A stretch of 64,000 bases of DNA from G038396625 sp038396625 (GTDB taxonomy: Bacteria; Bacillota; Clostridia; Peptostreptococcales; Thermotaleaceae), in the NCBI GenBank assembly GCA_038396625.1, contig CP121688.1:3658001-3722000 (forward strand). Reading direction: 5' to 3'. A program made the position numbers and the translations under genes. This document shows positions 53,522-61,722 of the stretch, in pieces (the first letter of the stretch is position 1; every line of letters starts with the position of its first letter). Below the pieces are notes generated by a model. The model searched no databases. It saw only the letters and a list, made by a program, of their open reading frames with translations, and was not told where the DNA came from.

Positions 53522-54199
53522 ATGCATTTAAAGTTTTTAGGTCATTCTTGCTTTTATGTTGAAGAAGGGGATTTTAAGGCACTTATAGATCCTTTTTTGT
53601 CAAATAATCCTCAAGCTTCAACCACACTCTCTGATTTTCAAAAAATTAGTCATATTTTTATTACTCATGGTCATGGAGATCATTTAGGAGATGCAGTGCC
53701 CTTAGCCAGCCAAAGCAACGCTACCATCATTACCAACTATGAAATTGCATGCTATTTAGGTGGAAAAGAACTTTCAACCCATCCCATGCATATTGGTGGC
53801 AGAACAAAATTTAATTTTGGTGTCGTAAAGATGACACCTGCACTACACGGTTCAGGAATTGAAACGGTAGGGGGTTTAGTCTACGGCGGAAACCCTTGCG
53901 GTTTCATCATTGAAGTAAATGGTAAGAAAATTTATCATGCTGGGGATACAGGATTAACCATGGATATGAAGCTTTTAGAAGTAGAAAATATTGATGTAGC
54001 CTTATTGCCTATAGGTGGTAATTTTACAATGGATATTGAAGATGCCGTACGTGCTGTTGAATTTATTAAACCTAAAATCGTCATTCCTATGCATTATGAT
54101 ACCTTTCCTATTATCGAAGCTGATCCAGAAACTTTTAAAGAAAAAGTTAAGGGTGCAGAAGTAATGATCCTAAAACCTAATGAAGTTTACCAGTTTTAA
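53522..54199 (+). CDS. UPF0173 metal-dependent hydrolase (YtkL-like)
   Basis: A 225-residue metallo-beta-lactamase-fold hydrolase of the UPF0173/YtkL family, physiological substrate unknown. Metal ligands are visible in THGHGDHLGD (residues about 52-60), AGDTG and the later PMHYDTFP. The N-terminus MHLKFLGHSCFYVEE is typical. The frame extends 13 codons further upstream, but AGGAGATGATAAG-ATG marks 53522 as the start. It ends at a bidirectional terminator shared with the diguanylate cyclase gene. Confidence 0.92.
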   Translation: MHLKFLGHSCFYVEEGDFKALIDPFLSNNPQASTTLSDFQKISHIFITHGHGDHLGDAVPLASQSNATIITNYEIACYLGGKELSTHPMHIGGRTKFNFGVVKMTPALHGSGIETVGGLVYGGNPCGFIIEVNGKKIYHAGDTGLTMDMKLLEVENIDVALLPIGGNFTMDIEDAVRAVEFIKPKIVIPMHYDTFPIIEADPETFKEKVKGAEVMILKPNEVYQF

Positions 54200-54204
54200 A
54201 TATA

Positions 54205-54240
54205 TATTCAAAAAAGTGGCCTAGCCGCTTTTTTGAATAT
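54205..54240. terminator. Bidirectional terminator
   Basis: ATTCAAAAAAG-GGC / GCC-GCTTTTTTGAAT forms a long stem; the diguanylate cyclase stop codon lies in its loop. It serves both convergent genes. Confidence 0.85.
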
Positions 54241-55957
54241 TGTTTTCATTCTGCCTTTTTGCATTTTTCTCTTCATACATTCTTTCATCTGCCCGTTGAA
54301 TGACTTCTTCAATCCCGCCCTTACCTCTGTATTGTGCATATCCTATACTCAAGGATAAATCATGTTCAAGTATATTACTTTCTTCATTCCATGCTTTTAT
54401 CTCTTCTTTAATTCTAGTGATAAGTTTTTCTGCATCTTTATAATTGCTATCTGGTAGCACAATTAAAAATTCGTCTCCCCCATAACGTATAACGCTATCT
54501 GTTTTTCGTACAGTAGTGCTTAATATTTGAGCCACTTCCTTTAATACCTCATCTCCCACATGATGCCCATAAAAATCATTGATATATTTAAATTTATCCA
54601 CATCAATCATACATACCGTTAATATGGTCTTTTCTTGTAAGATTTTTTCTTTTGCTTTTCTCATATACTGATTAAAGTAGTGACGATTATAGAGATGGGT
54701 AAGGGGATCTGTGGTCGCCATCTTTTCCATTTTTAGATGTGCCTCATTTAATTCTTCTGTTCTTTTTTCCACCAGTTCTTCCATATTATTATACATGTAT
54801 CTTAGTTCCTGAGCCATTTCCTTGATTTGATTTCCCAATGCTTCAATTTCATCTCCTGTATGAATATCAACGGTTACATCAAAGTGTCCTTTTCCAATAT
54901 CCTCTACTGCCTTTGTTAATAGTACAATGGGTTTTGATAAATATTTGGAAATACAAATGCCTATAGCTATTATCATCAACGATATGAACAGTAGTTCTAT
55001 AAAAAATCTTTTTTGAAACAGTCCTAGAGGACCAAGATAATCTTCACGGGCTAGATACGTTACAACAAAAAATTTAGTATCCATATCCTTTAAAATCTGT
55101 ACTGGATAACAGAATAACACATCTTGTCCATTATTAATAAACTGCATGGATGTAGCCCTTAACACTTTATTTGCTACATTAGGAAAGTCCTTTTTAAAAT
55201 TTTCTCCTGTATTATAATCCGCTGGTCCTCCCCATTCTTTTTCTTTTCGAGAATGAAGAAGATAATATCCTTCTTCATCTATCATCATAAGGTTTAGATC
55301 ATTCATTCTGCGTGCAGTTTTCTCAATATCTCTTAATAGATAGCTTACTTTAAGATTTAATATCAGCAGTCCCTGCAGCTGGTTTTTATCTTCATATATA
55401 GGCGTAACCAGTCGAATCATAGGCTCCTGCGGTTCTTCTATTGTTCCATTCTCACGATTTAAATCTAGGGGAGAAACATATATTTCTCCTTCTTTTAATT
55501 GATAGCCTTGCTGAATATAATATAGATCCCCTTTATATTCTAATCCTCCTTGATGAACAACCTCAGGTTTGCCCTGCTTATTATTGATTCTTATAATTTC
55601 ATAGCCTTCTTGATTGATAAGCCCAATTTGATCATATTGTATATTGTTACTGGAAAAATAATAAAAAGCATTTTCTAAAATATCGATATAGACTTTTTCT
55701 TGCTGGAAATCGTCAGAGGAAAGAATTGTTTTTTTAGTCAATTGACTTAAAAAGAAAAGATCTTTTTTACTGTTACCACAAAATTTAATAAATTTTCCTT
55801 CCATGTCTTGATACATTTTAAGCATATTGGCGTGTTCTTTTTCAATCAATAATTGTTTTACATCTCTATATCCATAATAACCCATAATCGTTACTGGTAT
55901 AAGGGAAATTAGCAATAAAAACCCAAGAATTTTCTTGTTTATACAGATATTTTTCAT
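54221..55957 (-). CDS. Membrane diguanylate cyclase with Cache sensor
   Basis: A 578-residue signalling enzyme that makes cyclic di-GMP. A transmembrane helix (about 8-28), an extracellular dCache-type ligand-binding region (about 35-310), a second helix (about 318-338), a HAMP domain (about 340-395), a coiled coil and a C-terminal GGDEF domain (about 415-575) are seen. The active motif is intact (RYGGDEF) and an RxxD product-inhibition site (RKTD) lies five residues before it. No EAL domain. Gene stands alone; an unusual hairpin lies in its upstream region. Confidence 0.94.
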   Translation of the reverse strand: MKNICINKKILGFLLLISLIPVTIMGYYGYRDVKQLLIEKEHANMLKMYQDMEGKFIKFCGNSKKDLFFLSQLTKKTILSSDDFQQEKVYIDILENAFYYFSSNNIQYDQIGLINQEGYEIIRINNKQGKPEVVHQGGLEYKGDLYYIQQGYQLKEGEIYVSPLDLNRENGTIEEPQEPMIRLVTPIYEDKNQLQGLLILNLKVSYLLRDIEKTARRMNDLNLMMIDEEGYYLLHSRKEKEWGGPADYNTGENFKKDFPNVANKVLRATSMQFINNGQDVLFCYPVQILKDMDTKFFVVTYLAREDYLGPLGLFQKRFFIELLFISLMIIAIGICISKYLSKPIVLLTKAVEDIGKGHFDVTVDIHTGDEIEALGNQIKEMAQELRYMYNNMEELVEKRTEELNEAHLKMEKMATTDPLTHLYNRHYFNQYMRKAKEKILQEKTILTVCMIDVDKFKYINDFYGHHVGDEVLKEVAQILSTTVRKTDSVIRYGGDEFLIVLPDSNYKDAEKLITRIKEEIKAWNEESNILEHDLSLSIGYAQYRGKGGIEEVIQRADERMYEEKNAKRQNENNIQKSG

Positions 55958-56060
55958 GCTATTTCCCCTTCTTTCGTTATTTTATAAATATATAATACCC
56001 CTTAATGATCCTATAAAACAACAGAGATTCATTTGTTTATACATTTTAGTGCAAAATAAA

Positions 56061-56121
56061 ATACGATCCACCATCTTTGCATAGAAGGATAAAGTTCTCA
56101 TGCAAAGACGGGAGATCGTAT
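56061..56121 (-). other. Long hairpin with a symmetric internal loop, upstream of the diguanylate cyclase
   Basis: ATACGATC / GATCGTAT outer stem, a 5x5 internal loop, TCTTTGCAT / ATGCAAAGA inner stem and an AGAA/TTCT cap. On the minus strand a TTTATTTT run follows. It is about 105 bases before the cyclase start and 75 bases after the small gene at 56196-56342. It may be a terminator or a structured leader RNA. Confidence 0.65.
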
Positions 56122-56195
56122 GCCTTTCATACATATCTACTTTCACAAAATTAATCCTATTGTTACTCAAATTTCGTGTTCATTTTCCAAAGAAA

Positions 56196-56342
56196 TTAAT
56201 CTTTCATTTCTCTAGGATCTATGTCATCTTCTTTGTTTCCTATAAGATCTTTTGTAATTAAATCAATCTCATTAGACGTTAGTAAATCTTTTGTTGCTTT
56301 TTTCACTTTTTGTTCCAAGAAATCCACTACTTTCTTATCCAT
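56196..56342 (-). CDS. Small charged protein of unknown function
   Basis: A 48-residue open frame beginning MDKKVVDFLEQKVKKATKDL and ending DPREMKD. It is preceded by a strong GAGGAGGGG ribosome site and looks helical and charged. It is too short for most gene finders but codon use and the ribosome site support it. Function unknown. Confidence 0.55.
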   Translation of the reverse strand: MDKKVVDFLEQKVKKATKDLLTSNEIDLITKDLIGNKEDDIDPREMKD

Positions 56343-56426
56343 TTACTAGACCCCTCCTCGTTATTACTATATGCATAAACCTATGGTTTATACTTCTTAT
56401 GCTTTTTTACCTTTTTATTAAACAAA

Positions 56427-56449
56427 AAACCCACTAAAATGGTGGGTTT
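56427..56449 (-). terminator. Terminator after the ferredoxin-like gene
   Basis: AAACCCAC / GTGGGTTT stem, with TTTTTGTTT following on the minus strand; it overlaps the stop codon. Confidence 0.85.
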
Positions 56450-57200
56450 ATATTCTAGTGGCTTCTCCTTCAATGCCTATTCTTATCCTTTGTAATCGGA
56501 TATCTTTTTGGGCGTTCTCTATAGCTTTTTCTACGGTTCTTACAATACCTGTACAGCAGGGTACTTCCATAAATGCTACTGTAATACTATTTAATTCATT
56601 CTGCTGAATGATTTGCGTAAGCTTTTGCACATAAGCTTCTACATGATCTAGCTTTGGACACCCCACTACAACCTTTTTACCTTTTAATAAATCCAGGTGA
56701 TAATTAGGATAGGCAAAGGGAACACAGTCAGCGGTTACTAATAAATCCGCTCCCTGAAGATACGGTGCTGTAGGCGGTACCAATGCCAATTGTACCGGCC
56801 ATTGTCTTAATTGAGATTTGATCTTTATTTCTAGATCTTGATCTGCTGCAACTATCTTAGGAGATTTGTTTTCATCTTTAAAAATCTTTATTTGACTTCC
56901 CGGGCATCCACCTCCATGATGATGCTTTACACCTTGAGCAGATACTTTCTGTTTACTTTCCTGACGTAGATGCTGTTGTACTGCTTCTTCATCAAATGCG
57001 TCTGCGTCTCTTTCAATAATAGTGATGGCATCCTGTGGACAATCTCCCAAACATGCCCCTAATCCATCACATAAATGATCTGCTATCAATTTTGCTTTTC
57101 CGTTAATTATTTTGATTGCCCCCTCTGCACAAGAAGGTACACATACACCGCATCCATTACATTTATCTTCGTCTATATGAACAATTTGTCTTTTTGCCAT
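56448..57200 (-). CDS. 4Fe-4S ferredoxin-domain protein
   Basis: A 250-residue iron-sulfur protein. The N-terminal 60 residues hold two clusters: CNGCGVCVPSC (a full CxxCxxCxxxC) and CDGLGACLGDC (a variant CxxxxxCxxxC lacking the second Cys). A histidine/cysteine stretch (KHHHGGGCPGS) follows near 92. The C-terminal half has LLVTADCVPFAYPNYHLDLLKGKKVVVGCPKLDH and EVPCCTGIV, a conserved region of unknown role in anaerobes. It probably carries electrons or handles a metal cofactor; the partner is unknown. Start: GAGGAGGAATAGAG-ATG. Confidence 0.88.
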   Translation of the reverse strand: MAKRQIVHIDEDKCNGCGVCVPSCAEGAIKIINGKAKLIADHLCDGLGACLGDCPQDAITIIERDADAFDEEAVQQHLRQESKQKVSAQGVKHHHGGGCPGSQIKIFKDENKSPKIVAADQDLEIKIKSQLRQWPVQLALVPPTAPYLQGADLLVTADCVPFAYPNYHLDLLKGKKVVVGCPKLDHVEAYVQKLTQIIQQNELNSITVAFMEVPCCTGIVRTVEKAIENAQKDIRLQRIRIGIEGEATRI

Positions 57201-57330
57201 TCTCTATTCCTCCTCTTCATCGATCTTTGCTTTTATTATATCTTGTTTTTCTTATTCATTCTGTGACATATGTCAAATCCTACAAAGTTTTATTTTCTAT
57301 GAATATATGAGATATTTTTAAAATTTTCTA

Positions 57331-57360
57331 TTGACATCTATGGTAGCTATATATTACAAT
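57331..57360 (+). promoter_or_regulatory. Sigma-A promoter of the SAM riboswitch-metQ unit
   Basis: TTGACA (57331-57336), an 18-base spacer and TACAAT (57355-57360), just upstream of the riboswitch. Confidence 0.75.
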
Positions 57361-57377
57361 AAAAAACAATTAAATAT

Positions 57378-57490
57378 TGTCTATCAAGAGTGGTGGAGGG
57401 ACTGGCCCTATGAAGCCCGGCAACCAGCATGTTTTTCATGTATTCGGTGCTAAATCCTGCAGAATTTTATTCTGAGAGATGGAATTGTGG
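57378..57490 (+). ncRNA. SAM-I riboswitch (S box)
   Basis: Conserved elements appear in order: CTATCAAGAGTGGTGGAGGGA, CTGGCCCTATGAAGCCCGGCAACC, GGTGCTAAATCCTGCAGA and TGAGAGATGGA. A terminator follows. High S-adenosylmethionine should stop transcription before metQ. Confidence 0.96.
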
Positions 57491-57496
57491 AATCCA

Positions 57497-57523
57497 AAGC
57501 CCTTCTATATTTCAGAAGGGCTT
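57497..57523 (+). terminator. Regulated terminator of the SAM riboswitch
   Basis: AAGCCCTTCT / AGAAGGGCTT with seven T residues, directly downstream of the aptamer. Confidence 0.92.
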
Positions 57524-57624
57524 TTTTACATGTTTTGAAAGGAGGAATTGGAAAAGCGTTCTATAAAACATGAAAATTTCATCATTTTTACATCATCATT
57601 CATAGACAAGGGAGTTGTTATATC

Positions 57625-58431
57625 ATGAAAAAATTATTATCATTTATTTTGTTTATTTCCTTGATTTTGTCTGTATTTACAGGCTGTAGCAGTCAATCTG
57701 CGTCGTCAGTACAAGAACCGCTGAAAGTTGGCGTGACAGCAGGACCTCATGAACAAATTGTAGAAAAAGTAAAGGAATTATCAGCGAAACAAGGATTAGA
57801 AATTGAATTAGTTGTATTTAATGATTATCTTCAGCCAAATATGCAATTATTTGAGAAGCAAATTGATGTGAATAGTTATCAACATAAACCATACCTAGAT
57901 AAATTTAATACCGATCATAAAATGAATCTAATCAGCATCGCTCCAACGGTTAATTTTCCTATGGGGATTTATTCAAACAAACTACAAGCCCTTGATGCAT
58001 TAAAGCAAGGGGACACCATTTCATTACCTAATGACCCTACCAATGAAGCCCGTGCTTTATTATTGCTTCAATCAGCAAACGTCATCAAGTTAAGAGAAGG
58101 AAGCAATCTTGACGTAACGATAAAAGATATTGTGGAAAATCCAAAGGAAATTAAATTTATTGAATTAGATGCTCCTATGGTAGCCCACTCTTTAGAAGAT
58201 GTTGCCGCTGCTGCCATTAATACAAATTTTGCAATGCAAGCAGGTTTCAATCCTGTTAAAGATTCAATCTTTATTGAACCCAAGGACTCTCCATGGGTAA
58301 ATATTGTTGCAGTACGACCAGACAACAAAGAAGACGAACGAATTAAAAAATTTATTGACATCTATCATTCTGAAGAAGTAAAACAATTCATGGATGAGAC
58401 TTTCCAAGGTTCTGTAGTCCCAGGTTTTTAG
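57625..58431 (+). CDS. metQ: Methionine ABC transporter substrate-binding lipoprotein
   Basis: A 268-residue binding protein of the NlpA/MetQ family. The signal peptide ends in a lipobox (FTGC, Cys21). The mature part has VGVTAGPHEQIVEKVKE, QLFEKQIDVNSYQHKPYLDKFN and KQGDTISLPNDPTNEARALLLLQ, diagnostic for MetQ. The upstream SAM riboswitch confirms a methionine-related role. The ABC permease and ATPase (metI, metN) are not adjacent: the next gene is a flavin enzyme. It may therefore serve a transporter encoded elsewhere. Confidence 0.95.
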   Translation: MKKLLSFILFISLILSVFTGCSSQSASSVQEPLKVGVTAGPHEQIVEKVKELSAKQGLEIELVVFNDYLQPNMQLFEKQIDVNSYQHKPYLDKFNTDHKMNLISIAPTVNFPMGIYSNKLQALDALKQGDTISLPNDPTNEARALLLLQSANVIKLREGSNLDVTIKDIVENPKEIKFIELDAPMVAHSLEDVAAAAINTNFAMQAGFNPVKDSIFIEPKDSPWVNIVAVRPDNKEDERIKKFIDIYHSEEVKQFMDETFQGSVVPGF

Positions 58432-58591
58432 TCCATTCATACTTTATAGCTCAATTCTTTTATTCAATACTCTATTTCTTTGTCATTCTTTGGCGTATTC
58501 TGTGGCAAACTATAAATAAACAATTTGTAGGGAAGCTTATTTTATTATATAATTATTCTAAGTATTTATTTTAGAAGAATGGAGTGTTGAA

Positions 58592-59674
58592 ATGAATATA
58601 CCTGAATTAAACATAGGGAACTTAACTGCAAAAGTACCTATTGTACAAGGAGGTATGGGCGTTGGTATTTCTTTATCAAATCTTGCCGCAGCAGTAGCAA
58701 ATTGTGGTGGAATAGGTGTGATTTCAGGCGTCGAACCTGGGTTTTACTTGGATTATTATTACAAAGATAAGTTTCAGGCAAATATTGATGGCTTAACCTA
58801 TCATATACGTAAAGCAAAAGAGCTTGCTCCTAAGGGAATCATTGGAGTAAATATCATGACTGCTTTAAATAATTTTGAAGATATGGTCAAGGTAGCAGTA
58901 AAAGAAAAAATAGACATTATATTTTCTGGTGCTGGTATGCCAATGAAACTACCCGAACTCGTTAAGGATTCTCTTACCAAAATCGCTCCTATTGTATCAT
59001 CTGGAAAGGTGGCTCAACTGATTTGTAAACAATGGGATAGAAGACATGGCTATCTACCAGATGCCATCGTAGTTGAAGGCCCGGAAGCTGGTGGACACCT
59101 TGGTTTTTCTTTGGAACAACTTGAGGATAAGGAAAGCTTTTCCCTTAAATCCCTAGTGCAAGAAGTATTAGAGGCCATAAAACCCTTTGAAGAAAAATAC
59201 AATAGAAAAATTCCTGTTATTGCAGGTGGAGGCATCTATGATGCTGCAGATATAAAAGAAGTATTAAAAGCAGGAGCTTCTGGTGTACAAATGTCTACTC
59301 GATTTGTAGCTACTTATGAATGTGATGCTTCTGATGCATTTAAACAAGCTTATATCGACGCTTCAGAAGAAGATGTCATGATTATCAAAAGCCCGGTAGG
59401 TATGCCTGGTAGGGCCATTAAAAATACATTTATAGAAGACGTTTATCAAAATGGTAAACCTAAAAATATAAAATGTGTCAACTGCCTCAAACCTTGTAAT
59501 CCCAAAGAAACACTTTACTGTATTGCAGATGCACTGATACAGGCACAGCAAGGAAATTTAAATAAAGGCTTTGCCTTTGCAGGAGCAAAAGTTTTTAAAG
59601 TCAATAAACTGTCGTCTGTAAAAGAAGTTATTGATGAGTTAATGGAAGGCTTAAAGAATATGAGCGAGGAGTAG
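58592..59674 (+). CDS. FMN-dependent nitronate monooxygenase / FabK-like oxidoreductase
   Basis: A 360-residue TIM-barrel flavoprotein of the 2-nitropropane dioxygenase family. It has PIVQGGMGVGISLSNLAAAVANCGGIGVIS, VVEGPEAGGHLGF, PVIAGGGIYDAADIKEVLKAGASGVQMSTRF and KSPVGMPGRAIKN. The cysteine-rich CVNCLKPCNP near the C-terminus is common in clostridial members and may bind metal. Members are either nitronate-detoxifying enzymes or FabK enoyl-ACP reductases; no fatty-acid genes are nearby, so nitronate monooxygenase is favoured but not certain. Confidence 0.88.
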   Translation: MNIPELNIGNLTAKVPIVQGGMGVGISLSNLAAAVANCGGIGVISGVEPGFYLDYYYKDKFQANIDGLTYHIRKAKELAPKGIIGVNIMTALNNFEDMVKVAVKEKIDIIFSGAGMPMKLPELVKDSLTKIAPIVSSGKVAQLICKQWDRRHGYLPDAIVVEGPEAGGHLGFSLEQLEDKESFSLKSLVQEVLEAIKPFEEKYNRKIPVIAGGGIYDAADIKEVLKAGASGVQMSTRFVATYECDASDAFKQAYIDASEEDVMIIKSPVGMPGRAIKNTFIEDVYQNGKPKNIKCVNCLKPCNPKETLYCIADALIQAQQGNLNKGFAFAGAKVFKVNKLSSVKEVIDELMEGLKNMSEE

Positions 59675-59694
59675 GATCACTCCTCGCTCATATT
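59657..59694 (+). terminator. Terminator after the nitronate monooxygenase gene
   Basis: AATATGAGCGAGGAGT / ACTCCTCGCTCATATT, a perfect 16-bp stem overlapping the stop codon. Confidence 0.9.
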
Positions 59695-59789
59695 TTATGG
59701 CATAGGTATTCCAATTTTTTTATATTGCATTTTCTTAGTTATTAATGCTATAATGAAACGTTGTTAATCTATTTGAAAGGAAGTATTCG

Positions 59790-61604
59790 ATGATTCAAAA
59801 TAATATTAGAAATATCGCGATTATTGCCCACGTTGACCATGGTAAAACTACTTTGGTAGACGAAATGCTAAAACAAAGCGGTACTTTTCGATCAAATGAG
59901 CAGGTAGATGAAAGAGTGATGGATTCTAATGACCTAGAAAGAGAAAGAGGCATTACCATTCTATCTAAAAACACCTCTATTATCTATAAAGATATAAAAA
60001 TAAATATTGTAGATACCCCTGGACATGCTGACTTTGGCGGAGAAGTGGAGCGTATTATGCAAATGGTAGATGGCGTTCTATTATTGGTAGATGCCTTTGA
60101 AGGCCCTATGCCTCAGACAAGATTTGTGTTAAAAAAGGCGCTTGAAGCTGGTGTAAAGCCTGTTGTAATCATTAATAAAATTGATCGCCCAGAAGCAAGG
60201 TCCCAAGAGGTAGTAGATGAAGTATTAGATTTATTTATTGATTTAGGTGCTGATGATGCACAATTAGAATTTTCTGTGGTCTATGCTTCTGCAAAACAAG
60301 GTATTGCTAAATATGAGCTTACTGATACCAATCAAGACATGATCCCTCTTTTTGAAATGATTCTTAAGGAAGTTCCACCGCCTCATGGAAATGCCGACGA
60401 TGGCTTACAGCTACGTATTTCTTCTATCGATTATGACAAATATGTGGGAAGAATCGGTATCGGTAAAATCAGTAGAGGAACCATTAAAAAGAATCAAGAA
60501 GTAGTGTTATGCACTGGCGAGAATACATTTATAAATTTCAAGGTAAGTAAACTATATACTTTCCAAGGCTTAAAAAAAGTAGAAGTCTTAGAGGGTAACC
60601 TTGGAGACATTGTTGCTTTGTCTGGCAATGATAATATCAATATAGGCGAAACGATTTGCTCTACAGAAAAAATTGAACCTCTCCCTTTTATTAAAATCGA
60701 CGAACCTACCATTTCTATGACTTTTATTGTAAATGATAGTCCTTTTGCCGGTAGAGAAGGCTCCTTTGTTACCAGCAGGCATTTAAAGGATCGTCTAGAA
60801 AGAGAATTATTGTCTAATGTTGCCCTTCGCGTAGAAGAAACGAACTCTGCTGATGCATTTAAAGTCTCTGGTCGTGGTGAGCTGCATCTCTCTATTCTGA
60901 TCGAAACCATGCGTAGAGAAGGATATGAGTTATCCGTATCTAAGCCACAGGTTATATTTAAAAAAGTTGAAGGAGTGCTTTGTGAACCGATTGAAGACGT
61001 GAGCATCGAAGTTCCTGAAGAATATATGGGTATTGTTATTGAAACCTTAGGTAAAAGAAAAGGAGAACTTACCAATATGATCACCAACTCTAATGGCACT
61101 GTAAAACTAGAATTTAGCATACCTGCCAGAGGATTAATCGGTTATCGTTCTCAATTTATGACAGATACTCGCGGAAATGGTATTCTAAATCACGTTTTTG
61201 CTGGCTATGCGCCTTATAAGGGTGAAATTTCTTCTAGACCGAGAGGCTCTCTTGTAGCCTTTGAATCAGGTACTGCTGTTACCTACGGCTTGTATAATGC
61301 ACAGGAACGCGGTAATCTATTCTTAGGTGCTGGTACTGAAGTTTATGAAGGAATGATTGTCGGTGAAAATGCTCGATCTGGCGATATTGCTGTAAATGTA
61401 TGTAAAAGAAAGCAACTTACAAATGTACGTGCCTCAGGCTCTGATGATTCTTTGCGCCTTGTTCCTCCAATTATTATGTCTTTAGAACAGGCACTGGAAT
61501 TCATCAATGACGATGAATTGGTAGAAGTAACACCCATAAGTATTCGACTTCGTAAAAAAATATTAAATAATCAACAGCGTGCCAAAACCTCTAGCAGAGG
61601 ATAA
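59790..61604 (+). CDS. typA: Ribosome-associated GTPase TypA/BipA
   Basis: Translational GTPase that binds the ribosome and assists assembly and stress adaptation. The 604 residues match the family. G1 AHVDHGKTT, G3 DTPGHADFGGEV and G4 NKIDR are intact, followed by domain II, EF-G-like domains III and V (VSGRGELHLSILIETMRREGYEL) and the TypA-specific C-terminal domain (FESGTAVTYGLYNAQERG). Start: GAAAGGAAGTATTCG-ATG. Monocistronic. Confidence 0.98.
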   Translation: MIQNNIRNIAIIAHVDHGKTTLVDEMLKQSGTFRSNEQVDERVMDSNDLERERGITILSKNTSIIYKDIKINIVDTPGHADFGGEVERIMQMVDGVLLLVDAFEGPMPQTRFVLKKALEAGVKPVVIINKIDRPEARSQEVVDEVLDLFIDLGADDAQLEFSVVYASAKQGIAKYELTDTNQDMIPLFEMILKEVPPPHGNADDGLQLRISSIDYDKYVGRIGIGKISRGTIKKNQEVVLCTGENTFINFKVSKLYTFQGLKKVEVLEGNLGDIVALSGNDNINIGETICSTEKIEPLPFIKIDEPTISMTFIVNDSPFAGREGSFVTSRHLKDRLERELLSNVALRVEETNSADAFKVSGRGELHLSILIETMRREGYELSVSKPQVIFKKVEGVLCEPIEDVSIEVPEEYMGIVIETLGKRKGELTNMITNSNGTVKLEFSIPARGLIGYRSQFMTDTRGNGILNHVFAGYAPYKGEISSRPRGSLVAFESGTAVTYGLYNAQERGNLFLGAGTEVYEGMIVGENARSGDIAVNVCKRKQLTNVRASGSDDSLRLVPPIIMSLEQALEFINDDELVEVTPISIRLRKKILNNQQRAKTSSRG

Positions 61605-61670
61605 ATTCTATTAACAACAAACCATTAATTCTTTGTGGATAATCCATTCGCTTTCTTAACAATAAGATAT

Positions 61671-61710
61671 ACCCTTAGGAAAAGATTCTTTATCTTTTTC
61701 TAAGGGTTTT
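61671..61710. terminator. Bidirectional terminator between typA and cls
   Basis: ACCCTTAGGAAAAGA / TCTTTTTCTAAGGGT followed by TTTTTTT on the plus strand. Confidence 0.85.
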
Positions 61711-61722
61711 TTTATTTGTTTA

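Noticed and set aside
55982..56170. A 62-codon minus-strand frame upstream of the diguanylate cyclase
   Set aside because: It runs through the long hairpin at 56061-56121, has no ribosome site and an unlikely composition.
60494..61120. A 208-codon minus-strand frame inside typA
   Set aside because: It is antisense to a strongly conserved gene in a mirror frame and has no family features.
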